A stretch of DNA of 12,975 nucleotides from JBCCCJ01 sp039029315 (GTDB lineage: Bacteria > Bacteroidota > Bacteroidia > J057), in NCBI GenBank assembly GCA_039029315.1, contig JBCCGK010000182.1, positions 1 to 12,975 of the forward strand, given 5' to 3'. The position numbers were made by a program, and so were the translations under genes. A model generated the notes under the pieces. The model searched no databases. It was not told the origin of the DNA and saw only the letters and a program-made list of their open reading frames with translations. Positions 1 to 6,888 of this stretch are shown one piece after another (the first letter of the stretch is position 1; every line of letters begins with the position of its first letter).

Positions 1-1577
1 ATGCTCCATTCTTCAAGCCGCCCATGTAATTGCTGATCGAGGAAGCCCAATCCCAGGAGTAAAATCCGTTTCTTCTGACCAAGATAGGGCTGCACATAGC
101 CATTGTCTTTGATCTGTTTTAAGGCTTTTTGAGAGAGGACTTCAGGACTTTTGACTTGCTGTTGCCGGGCAAATTTGAACTCGATGATATAGATCTTGTC
201 GGGGAATTCGAGAACAGCATCAATTCGTCCTTTACTTGTTTCTTTTTCGAGCAAGGCTTTGGCTCCTACAATGCGCAACATGAGATAAACCAAAGAATGA
301 TAATAAGCCTCTCTGGGAAGGTGGAGTCGGGAAGGAATATCAGACAAAAAACTTTCGAAATGCGCGACAAATCCTTGCACGTTCTCTTCTAGCAGGCTAT
401 CTCTCAGGGCGAGTGCTTCTGGTTGGATCTCAAATTGGTCTTTTTGTTTGAAGGCTGCTGCAATGAAGGTCAGGAAAGAGTGTCGAACTTCTTCATTGGG
501 ATAATTCAGGAAATAATAGGGGCGCACACCATCAAGTTCGGTTCGCTCGATGGTCAGATAGCCTGTCTGAAACAATAAGGGAACCAACGGAATTTGTCTG
601 AGTTGCATGGAACTGCCTGTAAGGTCGCTGACCTTGAGAGACTCAAATGTTTCAGGCAGTTGCTTTTGATTCACGATAAGATCCATCAGGAAGCTGGGCG
701 TGCCGCTAGAAAACCAGTAATTCCGGAAGGTCCATTCTGTGAACAATTTCAGAATAGAGTAAGGATTATACAGTCTTGTTTCTCCATCAAAAGAAAACCC
801 ATTGTACCACTCACGGACATGTGTCATCAGTACATCCAGCTGCTGAGAGAAGGTCTCTGCCAGATGTTGAAGATGATCAGCAAAATAGGTCTCTAATTCT
901 GTTTGACTAAATCCTGCCAGACCAGCATACGCTTTGTTCATGGAAATGTCATCCAAATTGTTCATTCCCGAAAAAACCCCAACTTTGGCAAACCGGCTGA
1001 CTCCAGTGAGCATGACAAATCGAAGTTGATCGTCCAGTCCTTTCATGGCACCATAGAGACCTCTGAGAACTTCTCTGTTGTCGAAAAACTGCGATTCTTT
1101 GCCAAGCATATCGACCAGGGGCTTGTCATACTCATCTACCAAAATGACAACGCTTCGCTGTGTTTGTTGATGAAGTTTCAGAACCAGTTCCACCAGGACA
1201 TCTGAGGGAGAATGTGTGTTGAGCGCTATCTGGTATGTGCTTGCCTGTTGGACAAGATGATTGCGAAGCGATTCTTTAAAGGTTTGAAGCCCTGATCGAT
1301 AATCAACCAAAGAATAATCCAGGTGAATCACTGGATGTTCATCCCAATTGTCTACTTTGTCATACAGATACAGCCCTTCAAAGAGCTCTTTTTTTCCTTG
1401 AAAAAAAGCTTTCAGAGTTGTCAATAATAAAGACTTGCCAAATCGCCTTGGCCTGGACAGGAAATAGTATTTGCCTTTTCTGAGTAAGGAATGTATATAA
1501 GCTGTCTTATCCACATACACCATCCCTCGGGAGATGATATTCTCAAAGGTTTGTATGCTGAGAGGCAGCTCTTTCAT
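1..1577 (-). CDS. AAA-ATPase-like protein with C-terminal PD-(D/E)XK nuclease domain (DUF1703 type), 3' end cut by window
   Basis: The visible 525 residues read without interruption. The N-terminal ATPase-like domain (PF09820 type) has a P-loop, SRPRRFGKSLL (residues 41-51), a Walker B strand, VVILVDEYDKP (143-153), and the family signature LTGVSRFAKVGVFSG (about 190-204). Near the C-terminus, GRIDAVLEF followed by IYIIEFKF (E-x-K at bases 174-182) is the PD-(D/E)XK core of the PF08011 type. Family members are about 520 residues long, so only a few residues are missing at the left edge. The physiological role of the family is not established; mobile-element or defence-related roles have been suggested. 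I chose MKELPLSIQTF as the start because it matches the usual N-terminus. An in-frame ATG at 1592, directly after a stop codon, is the alternative. It lies downstream of the distal end of the CRISPR array, on the same strand, and there is no sign that it belongs to the Cmr operon. Confidence 0.92.
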   Translation of the reverse strand, partial: MKELPLSIQTFENIISRGMVYVDKTAYIHSLLRKGKYYFLSRPRRFGKSLLLTTLKAFFQGKKELFEGLYLYDKVDNWDEHPVIHLDYSLVDYRSGLQTFKESLRNHLVQQASTYQIALNTHSPSDVLVELVLKLHQQTQRSVVILVDEYDKPLVDMLGKESQFFDNREVLRGLYGAMKGLDDQLRFVMLTGVSRFAKVGVFSGMNNLDDISMNKAYAGLAGFSQTELETYFADHLQHLAETFSQQLDVLMTHVREWYNGFSFDGETRLYNPYSILKLFTEWTFRNYWFSSGTPSFLMDLIVNQKQLPETFESLKVSDLTGSSMQLRQIPLVPLLFQTGYLTIERTELDGVRPYYFLNYPNEEVRHSFLTFIAAAFKQKDQFEIQPEALALRDSLLEENVQGFVAHFESFLSDIPSRLHLPREAYYHSLVYLMLRIVGAKALLEKETSKGRIDAVLEFPDKIYIIEFKFARQQQVKSPEVLSQKALKQIKDNGYVQPYLGQKKRILLLGLGFLDQQLHGRLEEWS

Positions 1578-1692
1578 TGGCGAAAGGTACATCTATTTTT
1601 TCAAATCTGAAGGATGCACCTAAGCGGACATTCTTTCAGAAATCCTCAGATGAAAAGAGTGCTCCATGCCTGTTCGGTAAAAAAATATGTCA

Positions 1693-1728
1693 GGTCAAGG
1701 TCCATCGAAAGCTGTCAGTCCCGCTAAG
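1693..1728 (-). repeat. Decayed terminal CRISPR half-repeat
   Basis: Plus-strand bases 1711-1728 match positions 19-36 of the CRISPR repeat at 15 of 18 places (GCTGTCAGTCCCGCTAAG). The other half (1693-1710) is almost random. It ends 39 bp before the first complete repeat, which is exactly one spacer length (the intact spacers are 35-43 bp). It is therefore most likely an ancestral repeat with its spacer (1729-1767) that has decayed at the trailer end. Confidence 0.7.
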
Positions 1729-1767
1729 TATGGGTGAGCAGTTGTATGCACTCGCATGCGGGTTCGC

Positions 1768-2921
1768 GTCTTTATACCCCGCAGGGCTGTCGGTCCCGAC
1801 AAGTGTTGCCTTTATGTTTTCATGGCTTGTTGAACGACTGTTTGGTCTTAATACCCCGCAGGGCTGTCGGTCCCGACAAGTTGGGAATGAACACACTTTC
1901 TTCATATCTGAGAGTTTCGTCTTAATACCCCGCAGGGCTGTCGGTCCCGACAAGTGAGGCACAGCAACTGGCGGCAACTCGCGATTATCGTCTTAATACC
2001 CCGCAGGGCTGTCGGTCCCGACAAGAACTCCCGGTATTGGTATTCATCAAGCAAAAGAAGGCTGTCTTAATACCCCGCAGGGCTGTCGGTCCCGACAAGA
2101 AATTGACCGAAGTGCTTACTCACTTCCGTCCGATTCCGTCTTAATACCCCGCAGGGCTGCTGGTCCCAGCAAGACAGAAGCGTAGTATCTACAGGAGTAG
2201 ACGTAGAAAGTCTTAATACCCCGCAGGGCTGTCGGTCCCGACAAGATTGCACTATGCTGACGAAATTGAAAGGAGAATCGGTCAAAGTCTTAATACCCCG
2301 CAGGGCTGTCGGTCCCGACAAGGAAGCAGCTACCTACAAAGTGTTCTCGAGTTACAACAACGTCTTAATACCCCGCAGGGCTGCCGGTCCCGACAAGACA
2401 GATTCAGTAAAAGCTTCGCTTTGGGACGCACGTATCAAACGTCTTAATACCCCGCAGGGCTGCCGGTCCCGACAAGGACTAGAATGGCTAGATTTAGACT
2501 TGGCTATGAGGTAGTCTTAATACCCCGCAGGGCTGCCGGTCCCGACAAGGATGAAGAAGTAAACGTCGCAAACAAACACAAAGATTGAGTCTTAATACCC
2601 CGCAGGGCTGCCGGTCCCGACAAGTCTGATCAAAACCTGAATTTTTTTCACTCCATAAGGACTAAGTCTTAATACCCCGCAGGGCTGTCGGTCCCGACAA
2701 GGTTCTACCTGGAGACTATGACAGACCCTACAAAGTATGGTCTTAATACCCCGCAGGGCTGTCGGTCCCGACAAGTTTTAGAACACCAACAAAGTAAGTC
2801 AATGGAAACATTGTCTTAATACCCCGCAGGGCTGTCGGTCCCGACAAGTTTATTTTCCCAACAGACGATTACCAATCACGTGTTTGTCTTAATACCCCGC
2901 AGGGCTGTCGGTCCCGACAAG
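1768..2921 (-). CRISPR. CRISPR array, 16 repeats of 36 bp and 15 spacers, probably transcribed leftward
   Basis: On the plus strand the repeat begins GTCTTAATACCCC, continues GCAGGGC and ends TGTCGGTCCCGACAAG. Repeats start at 1768, 1845, 1919, 1990, 2064, 2138, 2210, 2287, 2362, 2441, 2514, 2589, 2666, 2740, 2813 and 2886. Spacer lengths in the same order are 41, 38, 35, 38, 38, 36, 41, 39, 43, 37, 39, 41, 38, 37 and 37 bp; all differ. Read leftward, the repeat ends ATTAAGAC, which resembles the 8-nt 5' handle left by Cas6 in type III systems. Variation also supports leftward transcription: the repeat at 1768 has a handle mutation (distal end), repeats 9-12 carry T23C, and repeat 6 has four changes that keep the stem paired. 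The leader should therefore lie to the right, at 2922 onward. No spacer visibly matches other DNA in the window. Confidence 0.98.
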
Positions 2922-3276
2922 GCATTCATCCTCAGTATTTTAAGGTGTCTGCACTACCCTGTCAGATGCCCTAAATCTACACAAAGCCCCTGAGATTCAC
3001 AAACTTATGCCTCTACCTTCGCAACAAGTCTGGAATGCATAATGCCAAACTGCCGTGACGGGAGCCTTGAAAAAGTTAATGGGTTGATTGTTAGTAAGTT
3101 ATTGGCAATTGGACTTTCGCAACATCTCTGAAAAAAATTCGAAAGTTGACTTGTTGCGAACTTGAGTAAAAAATGGGAACTGATTATCAAGGACTTAGGA
3201 GAGGCAAAAATGGCCTACTTTCGCAAAAGTGCTCCGGAGAAGGGTCAAAAATCGCATGTGCGAACATAGAAGGCAT
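2922..3276 (-). promoter_or_regulatory. Probable CRISPR leader region
   Basis: About 355 bp without a credible gene lie between the cas6 terminator and the leader-end repeat, where the leader of a leftward array should be. A possible Bacteroidota -7 box, TAAGTTTG (minus strand, bases 3007-3000), lies about 80 bp before the first repeat. A weak CTTG lies 17 bp upstream of it. The spacing is shorter than the usual TTTG-N19/20-TAnnTTTG, so I rate that promoter at only about 0.2. The region contains several TTCGCA/TGCGAA motifs, which are listed separately. Confidence 0.6.
3018..3160. repeat. 13-bp perfect inverted repeat in the leader region
   Basis: TTCGCAACAAGTC at 3018-3030 is repeated as its exact reverse complement, GACTTGTTGCGAA, at 3148-3160. 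A second copy of the left arm, TTCGCAACA at 3116-3124, also pairs with the right arm over 9 bp. The function is unknown. It could be a protein-binding site, an alternative RNA fold in the leader transcript, or the relic of a small element. Confidence 0.65.
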
Positions 3277-3306
3277 AAAAAAATCGACCCGAAAATGGAT
3301 CGATTT
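3277..3306 (-). terminator. Rho-independent terminator after cas6
   Basis: On the minus strand the sequence AAATCGATCC, loop ATTTTC, GGGTCGATTT forms a 10-bp stem with one U-G wobble. It runs straight into a seven-T tract (3283-3277). On the plus strand the T tract is absent and the wobble becomes a C-A mismatch, so it should act only on leftward transcripts. It lies about 140 bp after the cas6 stop and should separate the cas operon from the array. Confidence 0.75.
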
Positions 3307-3445
3307 GAGGTAAATTGCTGAATATGAAGTTTTTAACCTTAAAATTCTACTTTCGCAGGATTTTATGTGCCGGATTGTCCTCTCTTTCTCCTGAAAACCA
3401 AACCCTTATCTCCTCTATTTCCCTTATTCCCTACTACCCATCCCC

Positions 3446-4303
3446 TCACTCCTCCAGACTCATCCGCCCCATGCCCCAGGCAGTGCCTTTGCCCACATGG
3501 AGATGCGTCCCCAGACGAAGAAGTGGCAATAGGTGTGGATGGACCTCCCCATAGCTGATTGACCCCATGAGCCCGCCTTTCTGAAACTTCTCATACTTCC
3601 GACTGGAAAATCGAGGCCATTCTCGCCATTGGACATGTTTGCTTAAGATACGAGCAGTAGCAGCTTTTTCTTTCAGGTCAGAAAAATCAGAAACAAATGG
3701 GGCATCGCAATGAAAATAGGCCAGCAATGACATGCGCTCAGCTAGTCGATGAATGAGCAAAGACAAAGGAAGCAAGAGATAATTGCGGTCTACTCCCTTC
3801 ACATGCAAGGGACTTTGAAAACGGAGGTTGATCAAATCAGCAGGCGGTTTGGGAGGGAGCCAAATCTGCGCTTCCTCCGTTTCAAGCAAGGACAGATCTA
3901 CCATCTGTAAGGGAATCCAGTCTGGACCAATGGCTCTTCGATCCATGTCCTGCAGCAAGGGGATCAGCTCTGAGAAGTGATCGATGGCCTTGCCGATCAA
4001 TGTCAGATAGACGATCAATTCTTCACCTGACTGAACAGTTCTTGGCTCATTGTCGTGAATGGAAACCAGATATGGGCTGGGGGCATGCTGAAAACGCCGA
4101 CTGTAGGGATGATCGGGGGGGAGCTTGCATTCAAAGATTTGCTCATAGAGCAAGGGAGATTTTTCCAACAAGACATGCCCCAAAATTCCGCGCCACAATG
4201 CACTCTTAAAATGCGGTAATCTACCCGCTCGTGTCAGTTGATAGGTCAGCTTGATCGTTCGCCAGGTCAAGTGTTCGAGGGGCAAGGGATATTGCTGTTT
4301 CAT
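3446..4303 (-). CDS. cas6: Cas6, CRISPR repeat-cleaving endoribonuclease (RAMP)
   Basis: This 285-residue protein should cut the array transcript within each repeat to release crRNAs with an 8-nt 5' handle. The N-terminal ferredoxin-like RAMP domain includes FKSALWRGILGHVL (residues 32-45), a typical Cas6 helix. The C-terminal domain (PF10040 type) has GLMGSISYGEV (244-254) and the glycine-rich loop GTHLHVGKGTAWGMG (265-279). The start codon overlaps the csx20-like stop in an ATGA, which implies translational coupling and fixes the start. It is the last gene of the operon, followed by a terminator and then the array it would process. Catalytic residues vary in Cas6; His31, His43 and the C-terminal histidines are candidates, but I cannot choose between them. 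The 3' end runs into a pyrimidine-rich stretch (about 3370-3465) with no evident function. Confidence 0.93.
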   Translation of the reverse strand: MKQQYPLPLEHLTWRTIKLTYQLTRAGRLPHFKSALWRGILGHVLLEKSPLLYEQIFECKLPPDHPYSRRFQHAPSPYLVSIHDNEPRTVQSGEELIVYLTLIGKAIDHFSELIPLLQDMDRRAIGPDWIPLQMVDLSLLETEEAQIWLPPKPPADLINLRFQSPLHVKGVDRNYLLLPLSLLIHRLAERMSLLAYFHCDAPFVSDFSDLKEKAATARILSKHVQWREWPRFSSRKYEKFQKGGLMGSISYGEVHPHLLPLLRLGTHLHVGKGTAWGMGRMSLEE

Positions 4304-4710
4304 GCTGAATCATTCATAAGCCAGGTACAGGTATACATGCGAAATTGTACATGTTGAAAGATCTTCTGCAAATGTACAGAACCATCTGCTAAGTGCAACT
4401 CTTTGCTGATGCGTTCTGTGGTGGCATAGACCGGGATTAAGCCGATTTGGCAGACAGCCAGCACACTGACAACAACCATCCCGTAATCTCCCTGTATCAA
4501 AACGATGTCCCCGACCTGGGCTTCCTCTTTGACCCATTGAAGGATCGGTTGCGCATAGGAGTTAAGATCAGTATGAGGCAGATCTGCTGGCACTTGGCTC
4601 CAAAGAAGCTGGTATTCTTTGGGGAGGCAGATGAATTCCTTGATCCCCCAACGTCCTTGAGCGTCCTCCTTTTGTTGTGGAGTGAGTTGATGAGAGAATA
4701 GCAAAAACAT
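4300..4710 (-). CDS. csx20: Csx20-like protein, candidate ring nuclease
   Basis: This 136-residue protein has MFLLFSHQLTPQQKEDA at the N-terminus, ICLPKEYQLLW (residues 27-37), VLIQGDYG (70-77), VYATTERISKE (94-104) and FQHVQFRMY (118-126). This is the layout I recognise as the CRISPR-associated Csx20 family: a small Rossmann-like fold found beside type III genes and proposed to degrade cyclic oligoadenylate. The assignment rests on motif recall, not on a search. The reading frame stays open up to 4917, but that part overlaps cmr6 in another frame and the family begins at MFLLFSH. An ATG three codons earlier (4719) is an alternative start. Its stop overlaps the cas6 start by four bases, and 80 bp separate it from cmr6. 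Its position in an operon with a CARF effector fits a role in turning off signalling. Confidence 0.75.
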   Translation of the reverse strand: MFLLFSHQLTPQQKEDAQGRWGIKEFICLPKEYQLLWSQVPADLPHTDLNSYAQPILQWVKEEAQVGDIVLIQGDYGMVVVSVLAVCQIGLIPVYATTERISKELHLADGSVHLQKIFQHVQFRMYTCTWLMNDSA

Positions 4711-4790
4711 GTTGGGCATAAGAATGGAGTGTATGGAAGGTGACAGTGAGTGTTTGGCGAAAGCAGCTATTAGATGGTTCAAAAATAAGA

Positions 4791-5993
4791 TCAAGACGAC
4801 AAATACCCATATCCCACAGCTGTTTTGGCTCCAATCCCGTACATCTGAAGGCCATATCCCAACCAGTATACGCATACATCCAGGAGGCTTGATTGCGGAC
4901 TTAATCCTTCGCGCCAATGGCCGTCTATGAGGCAGAGGTGCTCATATCCCTCAAAGCGACCGATCGCTTCATCTGAATGGACATACATGCAGAACCGAAA
5001 CCGAAGTGGATGGCCATGTGCATCCTGGGGAGACAAGGTCAAAAAAGGAACAGGTATAGGGTCTTGCCAGCCAGCTGGAGGCGAGTTGCCATTTTGATAG
5101 GCAGGATAATGCGGATTGATCAGATCTGCTTCAATCCGGGGAGCACTGAGCGGAAGGGCATCCAGGAAGCGGACACTCCCCTGCCGGGCTCTTTTGTCGA
5201 GTCCAGAGCCATCACAGCCAAATAATGCGGCAAATAAAGGATGTCTCATGGCCAGATGTTCCTGGATGTTCTCTTCATCCCGAAAACAAGTCAACAGAAT
5301 GCTGCTTCGAATCAGCCCTTTAATAGCAGAAGATGGCAAGTAGGGAATTCCATAGAGCGGATGGAGACACAAACTGGTTTCATACACACTTTCTCCTCCT
5401 ATCCCTGCTACCGTCCGCCAATCTGCCTGAAAGTCTTTGCTCACATGGGAAGAAGAGAGGTGGGTCAACTGTTTTGCTTGTCGTGTGTGCAGTTCTTGCA
5501 GCAGGGGTTCTGTCCGACGAAAATCAAGCATTATAGAGAAACTGTTTCCTTTTCTGTCCTGTTTTTGGAACAGAACAGGCTTTTTTCTGTTTCTTTCCTG
5601 CCGGAAGTTGACAGTCTTATTCAGTTTGAGATGGCAATTGTCTATCTCTGAGGCCCGAATATGACGAAGGCTATCTGCTGGTAGATAACAGGTCTCGGCT
5701 GAGATCCTGTATTGATTGCTTCCCAGCCGACTGTTAGCTTGCTGTCTATCGCGTTTTTGTCGCGGATGGCGAGCTACAACCCCTTGTCTGGGATGCAGGA
5801 CAGGACCATCTGGCAGGATCTTGAGCGAGGTGATTTTGCCTTTGTCCATGCGGTATTCACAGTTGCTCCCATGATGGCGATCATCGCTGACACGAAGGAA
5901 GGAAAGTGGCATGGGAGGTCGATCGTTTTGGCGATCAAGCAGGGCTCTGAAGCCTTTTTTTGTTTTTTGTATCAGAAGAATTCCTGTTGGCAT
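4791..5993 (-). CDS. cmr6: Cmr6, type III-B effector complex RAMP subunit, with extra N-terminal region
   Basis: Cmr6 is a Cas7-like subunit near the 3' end of the crRNA in the Cmr complex. The RAMP core is clear: AGIGGESVYETSL (residues 196-208), LYGIPYLPSSAIKGLIRSS (213-231), LFGCDGSG (258-265), GSVRFLDAL (272-280) and the glycine-rich loop GIGAKTAVGYG (386-396). At 400 residues it is longer than many Cmr6 proteins. The first ~110-150 residues are Arg/Gln-rich and lie outside the usual core. Residues 2-60 loosely follow a cold-shock-type OB pattern (TG..., KKGF, PLSFLRVSDD, CEYRMD, GKITSLKI). That is inference, and Met50 is an alternative start if the segment is not translated. No Shine-Dalgarno is visible. 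The start lies only 38 bp from the MITE-like element, so the original 5' leader was probably replaced. Confidence 0.9.
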   Translation of the reverse strand: MPTGILLIQKTKKGFRALLDRQNDRPPMPLSFLRVSDDRHHGSNCEYRMDKGKITSLKILPDGPVLHPRQGVVARHPRQKRDRQQANSRLGSNQYRISAETCYLPADSLRHIRASEIDNCHLKLNKTVNFRQERNRKKPVLFQKQDRKGNSFSIMLDFRRTEPLLQELHTRQAKQLTHLSSSHVSKDFQADWRTVAGIGGESVYETSLCLHPLYGIPYLPSSAIKGLIRSSILLTCFRDEENIQEHLAMRHPLFAALFGCDGSGLDKRARQGSVRFLDALPLSAPRIEADLINPHYPAYQNGNSPPAGWQDPIPVPFLTLSPQDAHGHPLRFRFCMYVHSDEAIGRFEGYEHLCLIDGHWREGLSPQSSLLDVCVYWLGYGLQMYGIGAKTAVGYGYLSS

Positions 5994-6031
5994 AGTGAGA
6001 TTGATTTTTGTGATTCTTGGTAGAAATCAGA

Positions 6032-6200
6032 CTAAGAGACTGTTTGAAAATCTGTCACTTATTTTTTGTATGCGTCTTTTTTCCTCATTCTGCGGCTTTT
6101 TTTGTTCTCATAGCACCACTATGAGAACAAAAAAGAGCCTTACCTGAGAAAAAAATACACGATGAAAATTCTCAGCACAGATTCCTAAACAGTCTCTTAG
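6032..6200. mobile_element. MITE-like palindromic element between cmr5 and cmr6
   Basis: The ends are 24-bp inverted repeats matching at 21 of 24 positions. The left end (6032-6055) begins CTAAGAGACTGTTT and the right end (6177-6200) finishes AAACAGTCTCTTAG. Taking AGAGACTGTTT as the transposon tip leaves a TA on each side, a plausible target duplication. Inside is a 16-bp perfect hairpin (TTTTTTGTTCTCATAG and its complement, loop CACCA at 6114-6118), and the regions between are also roughly complementary, so nearly the whole 169 bp is a palindrome. There is no open reading frame, so it would have to be mobilised by a transposase elsewhere. The parent family cannot be named from this sequence. 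Confidence 0.8.
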
Positions 6201-6252
6201 AATATGGGCGAGCAGGTACAATCTGGAGTCGAAGAAGGGGATAGGAGGTATA

Positions 6253-6331
6253 AGGTATAGGGTATATGGCCAGATGTTGAAGAAGAGGGAAAATGCTCAA
6301 AACAAGGCCTTCTACCACATGCCCTATACCT
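6253..6331. repeat. 10-bp inverted repeat downstream of cmr5
   Basis: AGGTATAGGG (6253-6262) and its exact complement CCCTATACCT (6322-6331) flank about 59 bp. The left arm lies in a locally repetitive stretch (GGTATAAGGTATAGGGTATA). Together with the MITE-like element it fills the 400-bp space between cmr5 and cmr6, where I see no gene. It may be a second small palindromic remnant. Confidence 0.45.
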
Positions 6332-6395
6332 CTAAACAAGCTGCCTATCAGGTAAATAGATTCAATAATCCCCGCCTGAAAGAAAAAATCTCCTC

Positions 6396-6815
6396 CTATT
6401 CCTCCGCTTCGCCTTCAATGAGTCCTTCTGCAAATCGTCGCAACCAGCTAAACAGTGACAGGACCTCAACCGTCACAGCCCGATAGTTGGCACTGTGCAA
6501 CTGGATCAGGACAGACGGAAGGTCTGCACCTTTTTTGTTATCTAACAGATAGCGTTTGTGTCCCTGCTGAAGCCAATCCCATGTTTGTTGATGGATGAGG
6601 GTATAGGCATAGTCTTTTTTCTTCGGATTCTCATTGCTTTTGGATAAGACAAAGGCAAAAGTCGCTCCCAGGCCATTGGTTTTGATGAGCATGGGAATTT
6701 TTTTGACATAGGATTTGTAGGCCTTGGCGATGCTGGAATCTAGTTGGTTGGCAGCCAGGGCATATTCGTAGGCGCATGCTGCACGCCCCCCTTCAAGATG
6801 TCGGATTGTTGTCAT
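6396..6815 (-). CDS. cmr5: Cmr5, small alpha-helical subunit of the Cmr complex
   Basis: This 139-residue protein is predicted to be all-helical. It forms part of the inner filament of the Cmr complex that lies along the target RNA. Family hallmarks are YKSYVKKIPMLIKTNGLGAT (about residues 33-52) followed by FAFVLSK, the middle AYTLIHQQTWDWL, and the C-terminal YRAVTVEVLSLFSWLRRFAEG. Length is normal. It follows cmr4 after 73 bp, the usual order. The start has no Shine-Dalgarno but the family alignment leaves little choice. A 400-bp stretch holding a MITE-like element separates it from cmr6, so coupling to the downstream genes may be weakened. Confidence 0.95.
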   Translation of the reverse strand: MTTIRHLEGGRAACAYEYALAANQLDSSIAKAYKSYVKKIPMLIKTNGLGATFAFVLSKSNENPKKKDYAYTLIHQQTWDWLQQGHKRYLLDNKKGADLPSVLIQLHSANYRAVTVEVLSLFSWLRRFAEGLIEGEAEE

Positions 6816-6888
6816 TGGATTGTTGATTTTACTATTGCAAACAGAATGCTAACATATAGGTCTCCTGTTTCGACCTTGTTTTTAGGGA

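Noticed and set aside
1610..1692. A further decayed repeat, or an array terminator, to the left of the half-repeat
   Set aside because: I saw no convincing match one repeat-plus-spacer further left. The T tract near 1679-1685 is not preceded by a stem; GACCTTGACC there is a direct repeat.
1577..2514. Short open frames across the CRISPR array
   Set aside because: They consist of repeated translations of the 36-bp repeat plus spacers and are not genes.
1804..2885. Spacers read on the plus strand give coding-like frames, suggesting crRNAs antisense to mRNA
   Set aside because: All 15 have an open plus-strand frame (spacer 11 ends in a stop), but about nine in ten random sequences of this length would too, and several minus-strand readings are equally clean. 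A protospacer search is needed.
3005..3190. A 61-codon minus-strand frame in the leader region
   Set aside because: It shows no recognisable motif, spans the inverted repeat, and has no start signal.
4711..4917. A 69-codon N-terminal extension of the Csx20-like protein
   Set aside because: It overlaps cmr6 in another frame, and the family begins at MFLLFSH.
6096..6135. Hairpin in the MITE-like element as a terminator
   Set aside because: The T tract is on the 5' side of the stem and the A tract on the 3' side, on both strands, so it lacks the U tail of a rho-independent terminator.
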